Source of the DNA: Azolla pinnata
Taxonomy: Eukaryota > Streptophyta > Polypodiopsida > Salviniales > Salviniaceae
Assembly: GCA_037176905.1 (NCBI GenBank)
Contig: JBBBWG010027668.1
Coordinates: 1 to 37,829, forward strand
Direction: 5' to 3'
Length of the DNA: 37,829 nucleotides
Part shown: in pieces, positions 13,360-24,000 of the stretch
How the letters are laid out: every line of letters begins with the position of its first letter
Position numbering within the stretch: the first letter of the stretch is position 1
Program-made: the position numbers and the translations under genes
Notes under the pieces: generated by a model
The model's input: the letters and a program-made list of their open reading frames with translations, nothing else
What the model was told of the DNA's origin: nothing
Databases searched by the model: none

Positions 13360-14145
13360 TTAGACCTCAAAAAGATTGACAAGCTTTGTCATTCAGCAAA
13401 GTACGATTCATTCGACATTTTGCTCCAATATCGGTATTGATTTTGAAGAATCCATTATCCATTTGACTCAGATTAGAGATAGCGAGTGAGAATATCGATC
13501 TCGCATCGTAACATTCGAATCCTGCAAAAGCCGATCTAAAGTCGAGAAATCTCGCTCCCGATGAAAAAGATCTACCATTTTCCATGGCTAGCATCCCACA
13601 ATTTCATTTGACATTCTGCTACACTATCTATTTCATTTGATAATCAGACCTTGAAAAGAGAGAGACAAGCTCTCTGTCATCCAGCATCCCACAATTCATT
13701 CGACATTCTGCTCCAACATAGATTTCGATTTCTAAGAACTCATGATCCATTGACTCAGAGATGGTGAGTGCATCTGATGGAAAATAGCAAAATCTGGCCC
13801 CATAACATTTGAATCCTGCAAAAGCTGAAATTAAGTATCATTTTCCATGCATAGCTTTTGGATGTGGAAAGCAAAATACAGGACTTGCTGGAGAATCCAT
13901 GAGCATGGCTGGCTCTCTTGGAACAACACAAAAAGATACGCTTATAACTGATCCTGTCCCGCGTGTTACGATCCAATCGCTGAGCGTGGGAATATGCATG
14001 CTCCAAAACTGCAAGGACAATCAGGAGAAATTCTTTGCCATTTTTGCTGTACTAGAAAGTAGCACAAGATATGGAGCCATCTCAATGTTTGTGGCTTTTG
14101 CAAAAGAGAAACATGGAGCAGTCCTTGCACCCGTTGGCTACTTTC
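13360..14145 (-). pseudogene. decayed, partly tandem-duplicated callose synthase fragment (exons 2-3 region)
   Basis: Two diverged copies of a ~280-bp unit start near 13362 and 13644; both contain TTCATTCGACATT.TGCTCC and GAATCCTGCAAAAGC. Each carries a stretch resembling the complement of callose synthase exon 3 (compare TTGAATCCTGTAAAAG at about 8002-8017). In the second copy the similarity continues at 13970-14030 into an exon 2-like block: GGGAATATGCATGCTCC with GGACAATCAGGAGAAAT, beside GAGAATAAGCATGCTCAC and CGACAATCAGAAAAAT at 8247-8290. It may extend into intron 1 sequence (14088-14115 versus about 8365-8392). Orientation is the same as the gene. It has no usable frame. By eye identity is around two-thirds, so it is either old or derived from a paralogue. 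Confidence 0.6.
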
Positions 14146-14814
14146 AAGAACCGAGCTACAGAGAGTTGTACAGCTTTGTTTTCTTCTTCTTCTGCAGATA
14201 TCTGCTATGTAATTTCTTATCAGAAATCTGATATAACTAAGGAGCAGCTGGAGCAAAGGAGGAAAACAATACAAATAAAAAGAAGAGAGAGATTCTTCTA
14301 TAGGCAGTGAACTCTCCTCCTCATCCTCCTCCTCCTCCTTGTGTGTGTGTGTTTGTGTAGTTAGATGTCTTGGAGAGGAGAAGAATATCTATTTTCTGAT
14401 CTCTTTCCCCAAAGAAAATTCAATATTCTGCTTGCTGGAATGCCGAGATCGTGAGACTGGAGCTATGAGCTCAACCCATTAACTGATACTCTCTCTGTGA
14501 GTTGATCGAATAGCCATTATAGAACGAGGCTCCAATGAACTGGCCTAAACCATCTTTCGGTGTCTGACCGAGGAAGAGGCTGAGAATTTCAAACAGAAAC
14601 AATCTTTCACCATTCTGGGGTTTCTGTAAGCTCCTTGCAATGAAAGGCATATGAAATGTCAATAACTCCGAATGGCTCCCCCGCCCCACCTACCCAGCTC
14701 GCCATTTCATTAGATTGGGCTGCTTGTTGCATGTAGACGAGAGATCATAGAGCACATTATTTCTGTGCTTTCTAGGCAGCTTTGGTTTCGTGGTGTAGTG
14801 ATTGAATACAATGT
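14146..14814. other. intergenic between callose fragment and PPR gene 3' end
   Basis: Contains a CTCCTC/GTGTGT microsatellite (14303-14360). A minus-strand open frame of 72 codons (14471-14689) has a varied composition but no family I recognise, no paired exon and no strong reason to be real. The 3' UTR of the PPR gene probably occupies the right end. Confidence 0.4.
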
Positions 14815-16818
14815 TTATCGCCCACCAAAATATGCTGCATCCTCGTTTGCATTCAGTTGAATGGTATGTTGCAAGATCTCCAAGCCAGTTCCATAGCTAC
14901 CCCATTTTCTACAAGCACCAATCATGGTATTCCACACTACCGCGCCTGGATGACAAGGCATAACTTCGATGAATTTTACTGCCTCATCTATATGTCCAGC
15001 ACGGCTGAGAAGGTTAACCATGCAGCTGTTGTGCTCTAGAGTCGGAACAATACCACATCGTTCTCTCATCACTCCGTACCACATGATCCCCTCATCAATC
15101 AATACTCCTGCATGGCAACATGCATTTAGAAGAATCACAAATGCGAGTGAATCGAGCTTTGCATTTCCTTCTTCCAGCATCCCCACCACCATAGTGAAGA
15201 CTGCACCATAATCACCTATTTGAGAATACCCCGTGATAAGTGCATTCCACGTGATCATGTCACGGCCTGAAAGCCTCTCAAAAACTCCTTGTGCTTCTGC
15301 CAAAGAGCCGCATTTGGCATATGTATCCACTAGTGTGTTGCATACAAAGACATCCTTCTCTATGCCTTGTTTTACGAGCTGAATATGTATTTCTTGACCT
15401 TTATATAGGGCACTATCATTACCACAAGCTTTCAGCGTGCAAACAAAGGTTGTAGCATCGGCAACCATAAGCATATGATAAAAGAGGTCTAGCGCTGTCT
15501 CCCCCTGTCCATTTTCCACGTATCCAGCAATCAACGAATTCCATGACACGAGTGTCTTCATAAGAAGGTTATCGAACACATGTTGAGCTTCTGTGAGTAA
15601 GCTGGAGCTTGCATACATATCAATCAATGTATTGCAAACGAGAGCATCTTCTCCCAACCCTTTCTTCGTGATCTCCAAATGTAAAATTCGCCCTCTTTTG
15701 ATGGCCCCTAGATTAGTACACGCTTTCATGCCACAAACAAACATGAGGAGATGAGGGTTAGAGAAACCATTCCTTCTCATTTCTTCGAATAAATCTAGTG
15801 CTTGCTTACTATGTCCACATTCCACGTAACCAGACAGTAGTGCATTCCATGAAATCTCATCTCGAACAACAATAAGGTTGCCAAAGACTCCTTCAGCCTC
15901 AGTAAGAAAGCCACATTTAGCATACATATCAATCAAGGTGTTATGAACAAAAATCCCTTCCTCAAAACCTTTCCCAACAATGTCAGAATGCACTCGTTGG
16001 CCGATTTTCATATTCTTCGTGATGGAACAAGCTTTTAAGACGCATATGTAAGTTGCATCATCAGGCGCAAGACCCTCTTCTTGCATACACCAAAAGCCAA
16101 CGAGTGTCTCTTCGCCATAACCATGCTCGATGTATCCCGCCATTAAAGCATTCCAGCAGATGGTATTGCGCATTGGGATTCTATAGAAAACTTGCTTTGC
16201 ACTGATAAAGATACCACATTTAGCATACATATCAACCAACGATGTACAAACCGCGATATCCTCATCGAAACCTTTCTTAACCGTCTCACTGTGCATGCTC
16301 TGCCCTTTCTCCACGTCTCCCAAGTTCACGCAAGCTTTCAAGACGCAAATAAAAGTTACAGAATCAGGTGATAATCCCTCGATTTGAAGCTGGTCGAAAC
16401 AAGCGAGGGCTTCGGCGCCAAATCCATGCCGATCCAAAGCTTCCATAAATGTTGTCCATACGACCACATCTCTGAGAGTAAGACTTTCGAGCACATCCTG
16501 AGCTGCTCCAAGCGAGCCATGGCTTCCGTAAATCCCAACCAGCATACAGGCAATGACTACATCCTTTTGCAAGAGCGATGGATTCTCTCTACGTATTCGG
16601 GAGTGCAAGCTTGCGGCCCGTGTCAAATCGCTTAGATTCCGGCAGGATTGCAATGAGGAAATGCAGGATTGCCTCTGAGAGGGCTCGTGGGAGGGGAGCA
16701 GCGAAGCTTTGCTTTCATCCAGCCCGAATCTACGCAGAAGGTGAGACAGAGCTCCGCGGATCGTCGTCTTCCTCGGACTTGGCAGCAGGAGGTCGAGGAG
16801 CAGAGGCAGGGGAAGCAT
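14815..16818 (-). CDS. PLS-class pentatricopeptide repeat protein, ends at the E1 motif
   Basis: A single-exon frame of 667 codons. PLS-class PPR proteins bind organellar RNA base by base, often to guide C-to-U editing or processing. The N-terminus (MLPLPLLLDLLLPSPRKTT, then Arg-rich to ~30) looks like a plastid or mitochondrial transit peptide. Repeats run from about residue 50 to 620, with typical PPR signatures: DVVVWTTFMEAL (117-128), CWNALMAGYIEHGYGEE (221-237), SWNALLSGYVECGH (323-336), SWNSLIAGYVENGQGE (425-440), TWNALITGYSQ (523-533), and L-type stretches such as LVDMYAKCG (194-202). The segment 620-663 fits E1 (HPGAVVWNTMIGACRKWG). The frame then ends in AAYFGGR and a TAA where relatives usually continue with LMSNIYA and E2, often plus DYW. 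No continuation was seen in the next 120 bases. It is therefore either an E1-only PPR that works with a separate DYW partner, or a 3'-truncated gene. Confidence 0.92.
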   Translation of the reverse strand: MLPLPLLLDLLLPSPRKTTIRGALSHLLRRFGLDESKASLLPSHEPSQRQSCISSLQSCRNLSDLTRAASLHSRIRRENPSLLQKDVVIACMLVGIYGSHGSLGAAQDVLESLTLRDVVVWTTFMEALDRHGFGAEALACFDQLQIEGLSPDSVTFICVLKACVNLGDVEKGQSMHSETVKKGFDEDIAVCTSLVDMYAKCGIFISAKQVFYRIPMRNTICWNALMAGYIEHGYGEETLVGFWCMQEEGLAPDDATYICVLKACSITKNMKIGQRVHSDIVGKGFEEGIFVHNTLIDMYAKCGFLTEAEGVFGNLIVVRDEISWNALLSGYVECGHSKQALDLFEEMRRNGFSNPHLLMFVCGMKACTNLGAIKRGRILHLEITKKGLGEDALVCNTLIDMYASSSLLTEAQHVFDNLLMKTLVSWNSLIAGYVENGQGETALDLFYHMLMVADATTFVCTLKACGNDSALYKGQEIHIQLVKQGIEKDVFVCNTLVDTYAKCGSLAEAQGVFERLSGRDMITWNALITGYSQIGDYGAVFTMVVGMLEEGNAKLDSLAFVILLNACCHAGVLIDEGIMWYGVMRERCGIVPTLEHNSCMVNLLSRAGHIDEAVKFIEVMPCHPGAVVWNTMIGACRKWGSYGTGLEILQHTIQLNANEDAAYFGGR

Positions 16819-16911
16819 AAACTACACAAAATCAGAAGAATGATCTTCTTGTGTTTGAGGACATGGTTTCTGTTATTTCACTTAAATGCCCATCTCTAAA
16901 CGTCTGATGGA

Positions 16912-17580
16912 TTTAGGGTTTAGGGTTTAGGGTTTAGGGTTTAGGGGGCCAAGAGCTATGGCTTTGTGTTTCGGGTCTAGGGTTTCTGGGTTTCTGGGTT
17001 TCTGGGTTTTAGGGTTTCGGGGCTAAGGGCTAAGGTTTTGTGTTTAGGGTCTATGATTTTAGGGTTTTATGGCTACGGGCTAGGGTTTTTGTGTTTAGGG
17101 TTTTAGGGTTTTTGTGTTTAGGGTTTTTGGGTTTTTGGGCTTTTGGGTTTTTGTGTTTAGGGTTTTTGGGTTTTTGTGTTTAGGGTTTTTGGGTTTTTGT
17201 GTTTAGGGTTTTTGGGCTTTTGTGTTTAGGGTCTATGATTTTTGGGTTCTTGTGTTTAGGGTTTTTGGGTTTTTGGGTTTTGTATTTAGGGTTTTTGGGT
17301 TTTTGCCTTTAGGGTTTTTGGGCTTTTGTGTTTAGGGTTTTTGGGTTCTTGTGTTTAGGGTTTTTGGGTTTTTGGGTTTTGTATTTAGGGTTTTTGGGTT
17401 TTTGCCTTTAGGGTTTTTGGGCTTTTGTGTTTAGGGTTTTTGGGTTCTTGTGTTTAGGGTTTTTGGGTTCTTGTGTTTAGGGTTTTTGGGTTTCAGGGTT
17501 AAGCACTAGGGTTTTGTGTTTAGGGTCTAGGGTTTTGGGGTTTCAAGGATAAGGGCTATGGTTTTGTGTTTAGGGTTTTG
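16912..17580 (+). repeat. interstitial telomere-like repeat (TTTAGGG and variants)
   Basis: Five perfect TTTAGGG units at 16912-16946, then about 630 bp of variants in which TTTAGGG alternates with TTTTTGGG, TTTTTGTG and TTTCTGGG, forming a looser unit of about 23 bp. TTTAGGG is the usual plant telomere unit, with the G-rich strand reading toward the right. It starts 94 bp upstream of the PPR start codon. The G-runs could form G-quadruplexes. Confidence 0.92.
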
Positions 17581-18360
17581 GGGTAAGCTTAAGAACTGAT
17601 TTATAAGGCTAATTTGAATAGGTTAAGGGTATGATACCAATTATCTTAGGATTAGAACAAACCCGTATGATCATAGATGTGATCACACACCTAGCGGTCA
17701 GGGAGCCCTAGAAGTTGACTTGCATAAGGGTTTAGGGTTTAGGGTTTCAGGGCTAAAAGATTGGGGTTTTTTTGTTTAGGATTAGGGGTTAATAATGTTA
17801 TGGGCATGATTTAAGAACTAATTTATAAAACTAATTTGATTGGTTTAAGGGTAAAATAAGTGGGTAAAAGAGACTAACTATCTCTTTTAATTGCAACATC
17901 TTGAGACGCTGTGAAGACTCTTTTCGTGAGGCAAATTTCTTTGTCATCATATCTATACTTGTCAACTTCTAAGGTATAATCCCAGGTAATATTCTGTGGT
18001 ATGGGACACGAATGATATTTTGGATTTAGCTCTAGTTCATTAATCACCACCGTGGTTAAGCACCATTACTCCATTCTATTTTGTATAATCTTCTCTGATA
18101 TTGTTCATCATTAGTATATCCCGTAATAAAGGGCCAAGGTTTTGTGTTTGGGGTTTAAGGGCAAAGGGCAAAGTTTTTGGTGTGAAGAGAATTAATGCTA
18201 AAAAAAACATCAACAGACGCAGCTCTGATGCAGCACCGTGCGAAGGAAACAACTCTGAGAGCTTTTATAGTGATTCCCCGAAACATTTTTTTTTTCTCCG
18301 AAAGCTTTTACTAACGGGTAAAAGAACCGAAAACGGATTGGATTAGAAAGAAAATCTCAT
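17581..18360. repeat. telomere-like repeat flank with a 44-bp direct repeat
   Basis: Further short blocks of GGGTTTAGGG-like sequence occur at 17726-17750 and 18131-18172. A unique segment of about 44 bp (CTTAAGAACTGATTTATAAG at 17588; TTTAAGAACTAATTTATAAA at 17810) is repeated directly 222 bp apart, ending in GGTTAAGGGTA and GGTTTAAGGGTA. The telomere-like block thus belongs to a larger compound unit of about 220 bp. No gene seen. Confidence 0.65.
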
Positions 18361-20051
18361 GACCAGAATACAATTAAACAACGATAGATGGATACGAAGG
18401 GTCAGATTCGCGCTAGCAATTGTGAGAGATTAGATTCATGTGTTTATCGATGTTCCATGCTATCGTGGATGGACAAAGTTCGTAAGTTGCTAGTCGATCT
18501 CTTCTGAAATAACTCTTCTAAATATGTAACTAGCCTCATTATACACTGTTAGACCTTAATTGACTTCCACTACTTCATATAAAGCGATCAAGTGACAAAA
18601 CATTATTAGCTATTGATGACCTTATCATATAGTCGAATGCGAGCACATCCGACAAAACCATTTTTGCTGAACGTATGACCAAATCGTTGGCGCAACGTGT
18701 TGATTTGAAAACGAAGAATCTGGCGATAATTTTCAAGCGAATCGGTGGAGATGATTTCCGATCTATATACTTGGACGATGACGACTCCATCATCGTCGCA
18801 ACATGACATGGTGTCTTTTGAAAAAGAAGAACACTCTTTCCCATGTCAAACCTGAAGTTGATCGAATGCAGAAGATCTCGTTTCTGTTCCTCGATTTGTT
18901 GCCAGCTGCCGATTCGTGCAGAGAAAGAATAGAAAGATAACGGAAAACTTGCGGTGGTAGGAGAAGAAAGACGGTGGCCCCCTTGAAGTGCTCGGTCAGA
19001 GTACGAAAAGCCAGTTACGTGGTTTGATCAACAGACGTATTCCGATTCCGAGTTACATACAAGCAATAGTTTGCCGATGAATCGCAGCTGTAACCATCAT
19101 AATTCCATTCGATTTATGCTTTACAGAGTCTCGAGGCCAGATGAATCGCAACCGTACCTAGCTGTCTCAGTTCTATTCGATTACGTCTCAGCAAACCTTG
19201 CATTTGACTGGTGCGATCAAGTACATGCTCGATATAGAACCCAGCTGATCGGTTCAAAATTGTGATAGATTTTGCGGTGGGAATCGACGATAACTAACTG
19301 TAAACTTGATTAATCTTTGTAAACAAATTTATGAATGAAAAGAAAAAAATCGACAAAGGCATGTCTATTTCTCATGGATTAATCATATATATAAATTATG
19401 AGAAATTTTTCCCCTTTATGAGAGCTTGTTTTAGCATTAGTTATAAAATGCCACAACAGTGCCTACGTTGGCCCTCGGTATGGGCTTAATTATGTGAATG
19501 GAATTAATAATTTCATACTGAAAAGCCAGTCGATGATAAAACTACAGATCAAACTGGCCAGTAATCAAGCAAAAAAATAAAAAAAACGAGCAGTAAATCA
19601 GCAGATTAGCAATCAGATTAATGCACCTGTAATTATAAATCAAGAAACGAGCAACTATGAGCGAGGGAAAAATAATAATATCCAGTAATTAGGTTAATGT
19701 ATGTGTATATGACAAATCAACAAGCAAATAATTAGGTTAATTCACATGTGATAATAAATCAACAAAGGAATATTTAGGTTAATGCATATGTAACAATGAA
19801 TCCAACAAACAGTCGATTCGAGCAGAACTATATAAATCGATAGACAAGTAAAGCATGATAAATCAACAAGGAATTGAAAAATAAAAATTAAGGACTGCAG
19901 AAGCATTATAACATCAAAGGCATAAATCATGGATAGATAATAAGACATAATAAAAGGTAAAATATGAAAAAAACAGTCCAATGTTGATACAAAGAGTTAA
20001 AAAAACAAAAAAGATGAACAAATAAATCAACAAAAATATCTGATTAGGTTA
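18361..20051. repeat. AT-rich intergenic with a degenerate minisatellite
   Basis: Between 18361 and 19600 I see no gene. From about 19602 to 19810 there are about four diverged copies of a unit around AATTAGGTTAATGCATATGT followed by AATAAATCAACAA, spaced roughly 50-70 bp. Further isolated copies of AAATCAACAA occur at about 19859 and 20022, and the last one leads into the inverted-repeat element at 20052. Confidence 0.5.
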
Positions 20052-20476
20052 AAGGGAGAATTACCAAAAAACGCCTACCCAAATTATAAATCACATTTTA
20101 ACGCCTACTGAAATCACAAATTACAAATTGACGCCTAACCTTATCTTCCACTAAAAATCAGCGCCCAATTAATCCCGCTAGTATTGATTTTGTTCCTGAT
20201 CGCTTCCCAAACTAATTGATCCCAATCGATTCCCGTATTACGTTTGACTAACTAAAGTTAGTAATTTTAGAATCTAATTAATCGATCGACACGTTAATTT
20301 GGTGGTTATAATCAACCGATTAAGCCTCGATCAACCATCTAATTCGATGTTAATTGAATTTGCAGCGACTCGATCTGGTGTTAATAATCAATCAATTGCG
20401 GCGTTAATCGTAAAACTAAGCCTTTAAATGTAATTGAAAATTTTTGTTAGGCCTTTTTTTTGGGTAATTTTCCCTT
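20052..20476. mobile_element. MITE-like element with terminal inverted repeats
   Basis: The left end reads AAGGGAGAATTACCAAAAAA; the right end, reverse-complemented, reads AAGGGAAAATTACCCAAAAA, so about 18 of the first 20 bases can be aligned with one gap. The element is 425 bp, AT-rich and non-coding. Its left part holds two to three short direct repeats built around ACGCCTA (near 20071, 20100 and 20132). Flanks are GGTTA on the left and GGTAA on the right, an imperfect candidate target-site duplication, so the superfamily is not settled. Size and lack of coding capacity suggest a non-autonomous DNA transposon. Confidence 0.65.
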
Positions 20477-21011
20477 GGTAAAAACATTGAAAAAAGAATT
20501 CACCAAAAAGATAAGAGATAAATGAGCAAAACACAAAATAAATGAGGTAAAAAATATATGGAGCTCATTTCTTCTTCTTCTTTCTTCTTCTTCTTCTTCT
20601 TCTCTCTGTTGTCAAATCTGAGAGAGGAACAGGAATTAGGGTTTCTGAAAGTCAATCTACGCAGTGGAAGCAAGCATCTCGGCCGCAGGCAATCGCATCC
20701 ATTCTGGAGAAGCGTTTCTGGAATAAATTTCTTCCAAGGAAAATCAAACAAAGATCAGAGTTGGAAGGGATTCTGAAAGAGCAGGTTACAGAGAAACCGC
20801 ACCAAGGATCCGCCTTTTGGCTCGTTTCTTCAGGAATCTATTTCCTTTTTTCTTTTTTTTCGCGGGTCGTCTCTCCGTTACAACGATCTCATTCTAAAAT
20901 TTCGGCGGAACAAGAGAGACGGCAAAGGATTGCAGTTAGTTCCGCGGTGTGAAAGAGAAGAAGATCCTTCCTCGTCTACTTCCTTCCCTTTGCTCGATCC
21001 ACAAGCAAAGA
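20477..21011 (+). promoter_or_regulatory. promoter and 5' leader of the S-acyltransferase gene
   Basis: Upstream of the predicted start at 21012 there is a CTT/TTC-rich tract (about 20569-20604), common in plant 5' leaders, followed by AGGGTTT (telo-box) at 20638. An earlier ATG at 20558 opens an unrelated 72-codon frame that runs through the tract, so transcription probably starts downstream of it or it acts as an upstream ORF. No clear TATA box is visible. Confidence 0.45.
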
Positions 21012-24000
21012 ATGCGCAGATCACAAAATGAGAGAAGATCGCACGGAAATAGTGTAAGTCTCACAACCTTCTTACTTTCTGAAGGCATCAAATTTTGTTG
21101 CATTAAAAGTTCCGATAAGATTGGCCTTGATAGTAGCGTTCAAAAACTATGATCTTTCCTTGTGTTTGCTGGACAATATATCTAATGGCGCCATCTCTGT
21201 GGATTAAGACATTGCTCCTACATATGCAAGTTGATGGGAGAATCCCAACTTAGCTTCAAATCTGTACACATTAATTAAGAGATTAGAAATCATCTCTATC
21301 ACAGACAAATATGGATAGGATGGAAGGGCCTCTATCTAATGGAGTAAAACCATAAACCAATGGTCTTTCATTGGCATATATGGCCAGATCACGAGAGCAC
21401 TTTGCATGTCTATTTTAGACAATGGATAGAATGCATCGACTATAACTTCTTCAATCGGTATACACAGTTAAGAAATAAGTAAAATTTGGCTATCTCGCAC
21501 AGCTGTAAAGAATGAAAGGCTTCCATTTAATAACGTAAAACCAGCCTTTCGTTGGTGTATATGGACGAATCAAGAGAGAGTCAAGTATGGCCATTATATG
21601 TGAACATCTAGATAGGTGAAAGAACTATAACTTCTTTCTTTGGTATCCATGAATTGAGAGATTAGAAATTGTTACCATCACATACGAATGAATCGGATGG
21701 AAGGGCTGCCATCTAATTCAGTAGATGCTTGTGGATCCAAAGACTACTGATTATGAAAAAATGAAGTCAATTACGTCGAGACTTGTCATGCAAAGAGATA
21801 TATTGTTCTTACATCCTTCCAATTTTCCTCAATTGATATGGGTGTATCATTAGATTATTAGATATGCAAATCCTAAACTTACAGGTAGGAACAAAGGGCC
21901 ATCATCAGATCATACAAACAATGGTTTGCTTCTTCATTACAATCGTCTTAATTGGTTTATACTGATAAAGATGTTGCCGAAAATCTTCCAAATGAAGAAA
22001 AGGACGAGGAAACTGCCTCCTTTCATGCAAAGATGTCAACCTCTTTCTTTCTCATCAGTTGAGATCAGCAAAAATCTGCCAAATAAGGAACAATTCCTAG
22101 GAAGAAATTACTATATTGTCATGCCTATAGCATCTTCTCTTCCATAGCAGTCATATGTAGCTGTCACTGTAGGTGGAGTGAGGGTTAACAAAATTTTTAG
22201 ATTTGAAGATGAAGAGATTGGGTAGGAAGAAAACATCAAGTTATCTGCCACGTGTTTTAGCTACTATCAAATATGCCAATAAAGATTGTACCGAACACAA
22301 AAATCTGGGAGGGGTGTTTGTTGATCAAGATATTACTTAATCAGTCAATTAAAGACAACATATAGGAAGAGATTATTTCTTTCTAACGATATCTCCACTC
22401 AACCTCTCATGACATTTGGTTAGTCTGGTTTTTCCAAAGTAAGTTCAGGTCAATATACTTTCCCTTCACTTGGTCATATCTGGCTGAAATCCACAATAAG
22501 CGCAATAACTATGGTGGGCCGTTCACAAGTACGGTTTGCACAATCTTCTGTAGTCATTGTTACAGTAACTGGTTAATCGAATATTTATGCTTTTATGTTT
22601 GCTAGACCCACAGGAAGTTGTCATTCATTTCATTTAATTGCAGATGGAGTTGTCGGTCATAAGATGTTCTTTACTGCTCATACTAATTTTTTTATGCTTG
22701 TTTTGCAGTTCTTTTTCTGTGGGAAAAGGTTAGTTTTTGGGCCTGATGTCCGAAACCTCGTGTTTACCTTGATTCTCATTATAGCTCCAATGGTGGGCTT
22801 CTGCGCGACTGTTGGGAGACAGCTCATGAAAAATTTCCCACATCATTGGGGTAATGCAATCATGGTGGTGGCAGTGGTTCACACATTTGTTGTTAGTATC
22901 ATCTTCCTTCCCATCATTCATTTCTGGGAGTACCAAAATGCCCTTAACATCTAGGATATCTAGCAGAATACCTCAAAGTTTTGAAGGATTACTATTGATC
23001 ATATCACACTTTTAGATAAAGATTATCCTGTTGACTTTGGGGGATATTGTTAGTATTTTCTCATTTTGGATCATGTAATCTCAAGCATCACTCCTTTATC
23101 GAATCAAAATCACACGGATACTGGACTTTGATACCATGTTCCATTCATGAAATGTGCAGGTCTTGGTGACCCTCTTGCTAACAGCGGCCCGAGATCCAGG
23201 AATTATCCCTCGGAGTCAAGAAGAGGAATCTAATGGATCATCAAGTAAGGGGCCTACAAAGCCACCTATTGAGGAAATTGTGAATGGAAAGACCGTAAAG
23301 AGGAAGTATTGTGGCATATGTCATCATCATCGACCCCTTCGGTGTTCACATTGCTCCATATGCAACAATTGCATTGACCGATTCGATCACCACTGCCCGT
23401 GGACAGGGCAGTGCATTGGAAGAGTATGTTTGTTTCTTGGAAGAAATGCCAAAATACCCCTAAATATCTGGAGAAGTACCAGTTACACCTCTGTATCATT
23501 AAATATTGTACTGAGGGGCATTCTGATGAATATCCAAGAAAGATATGGGTACTTTTGGCATTTCTATGCATTTGCTTATCACCTTTTCATCCACTGCAAA
23601 CAATATGGAAAAATGTTTTTACATTGTATTTTCTTGTGTCTTTGTGTTGCAGCGGAATTACCCATTCTATTACATGTTTATATACACATCGACATTATTA
23701 TGCTTCTTTGTTATCTCAATGTGTGCTTTACGGATAAAAAAGCTTGTGGATGGAGATCCTTCACATTCAATTTTGAAAGCATTCCAAAGATCACCTGTAT
23801 CTGTATTTCTGATGGTTTATTGCTTCCTGGCCTCGTGGTTTGTTGGCGGTCTCACTGTATTTCATTCATATTTGATAGGCACAAATCAGGTACTATATGT
23901 TCCTTACTCTCATATTTATTTTTTGACACTTGTGATATTGATTTATTGCCTTCTTTCCATGTATGACACTCCACTACGAAGTTCTAGAAAACTCTATATA

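Noticed and set aside
14471-14689. 72-codon minus-strand open frame downstream of the PPR gene
   Set aside because: Varied composition but no recognised family; it lies in the probable 3' flank of the PPR gene and is not in frame with a continuation of that protein.
22595-22708. Open frame continuing upstream of S-acyltransferase exon 2 as part of the protein
   Set aside because: The TTTTGCAG acceptor at 22708 gives family-consistent sequence immediately after; the upstream residues do not match the family. The ATG at 22694 is kept only as an alternative start.
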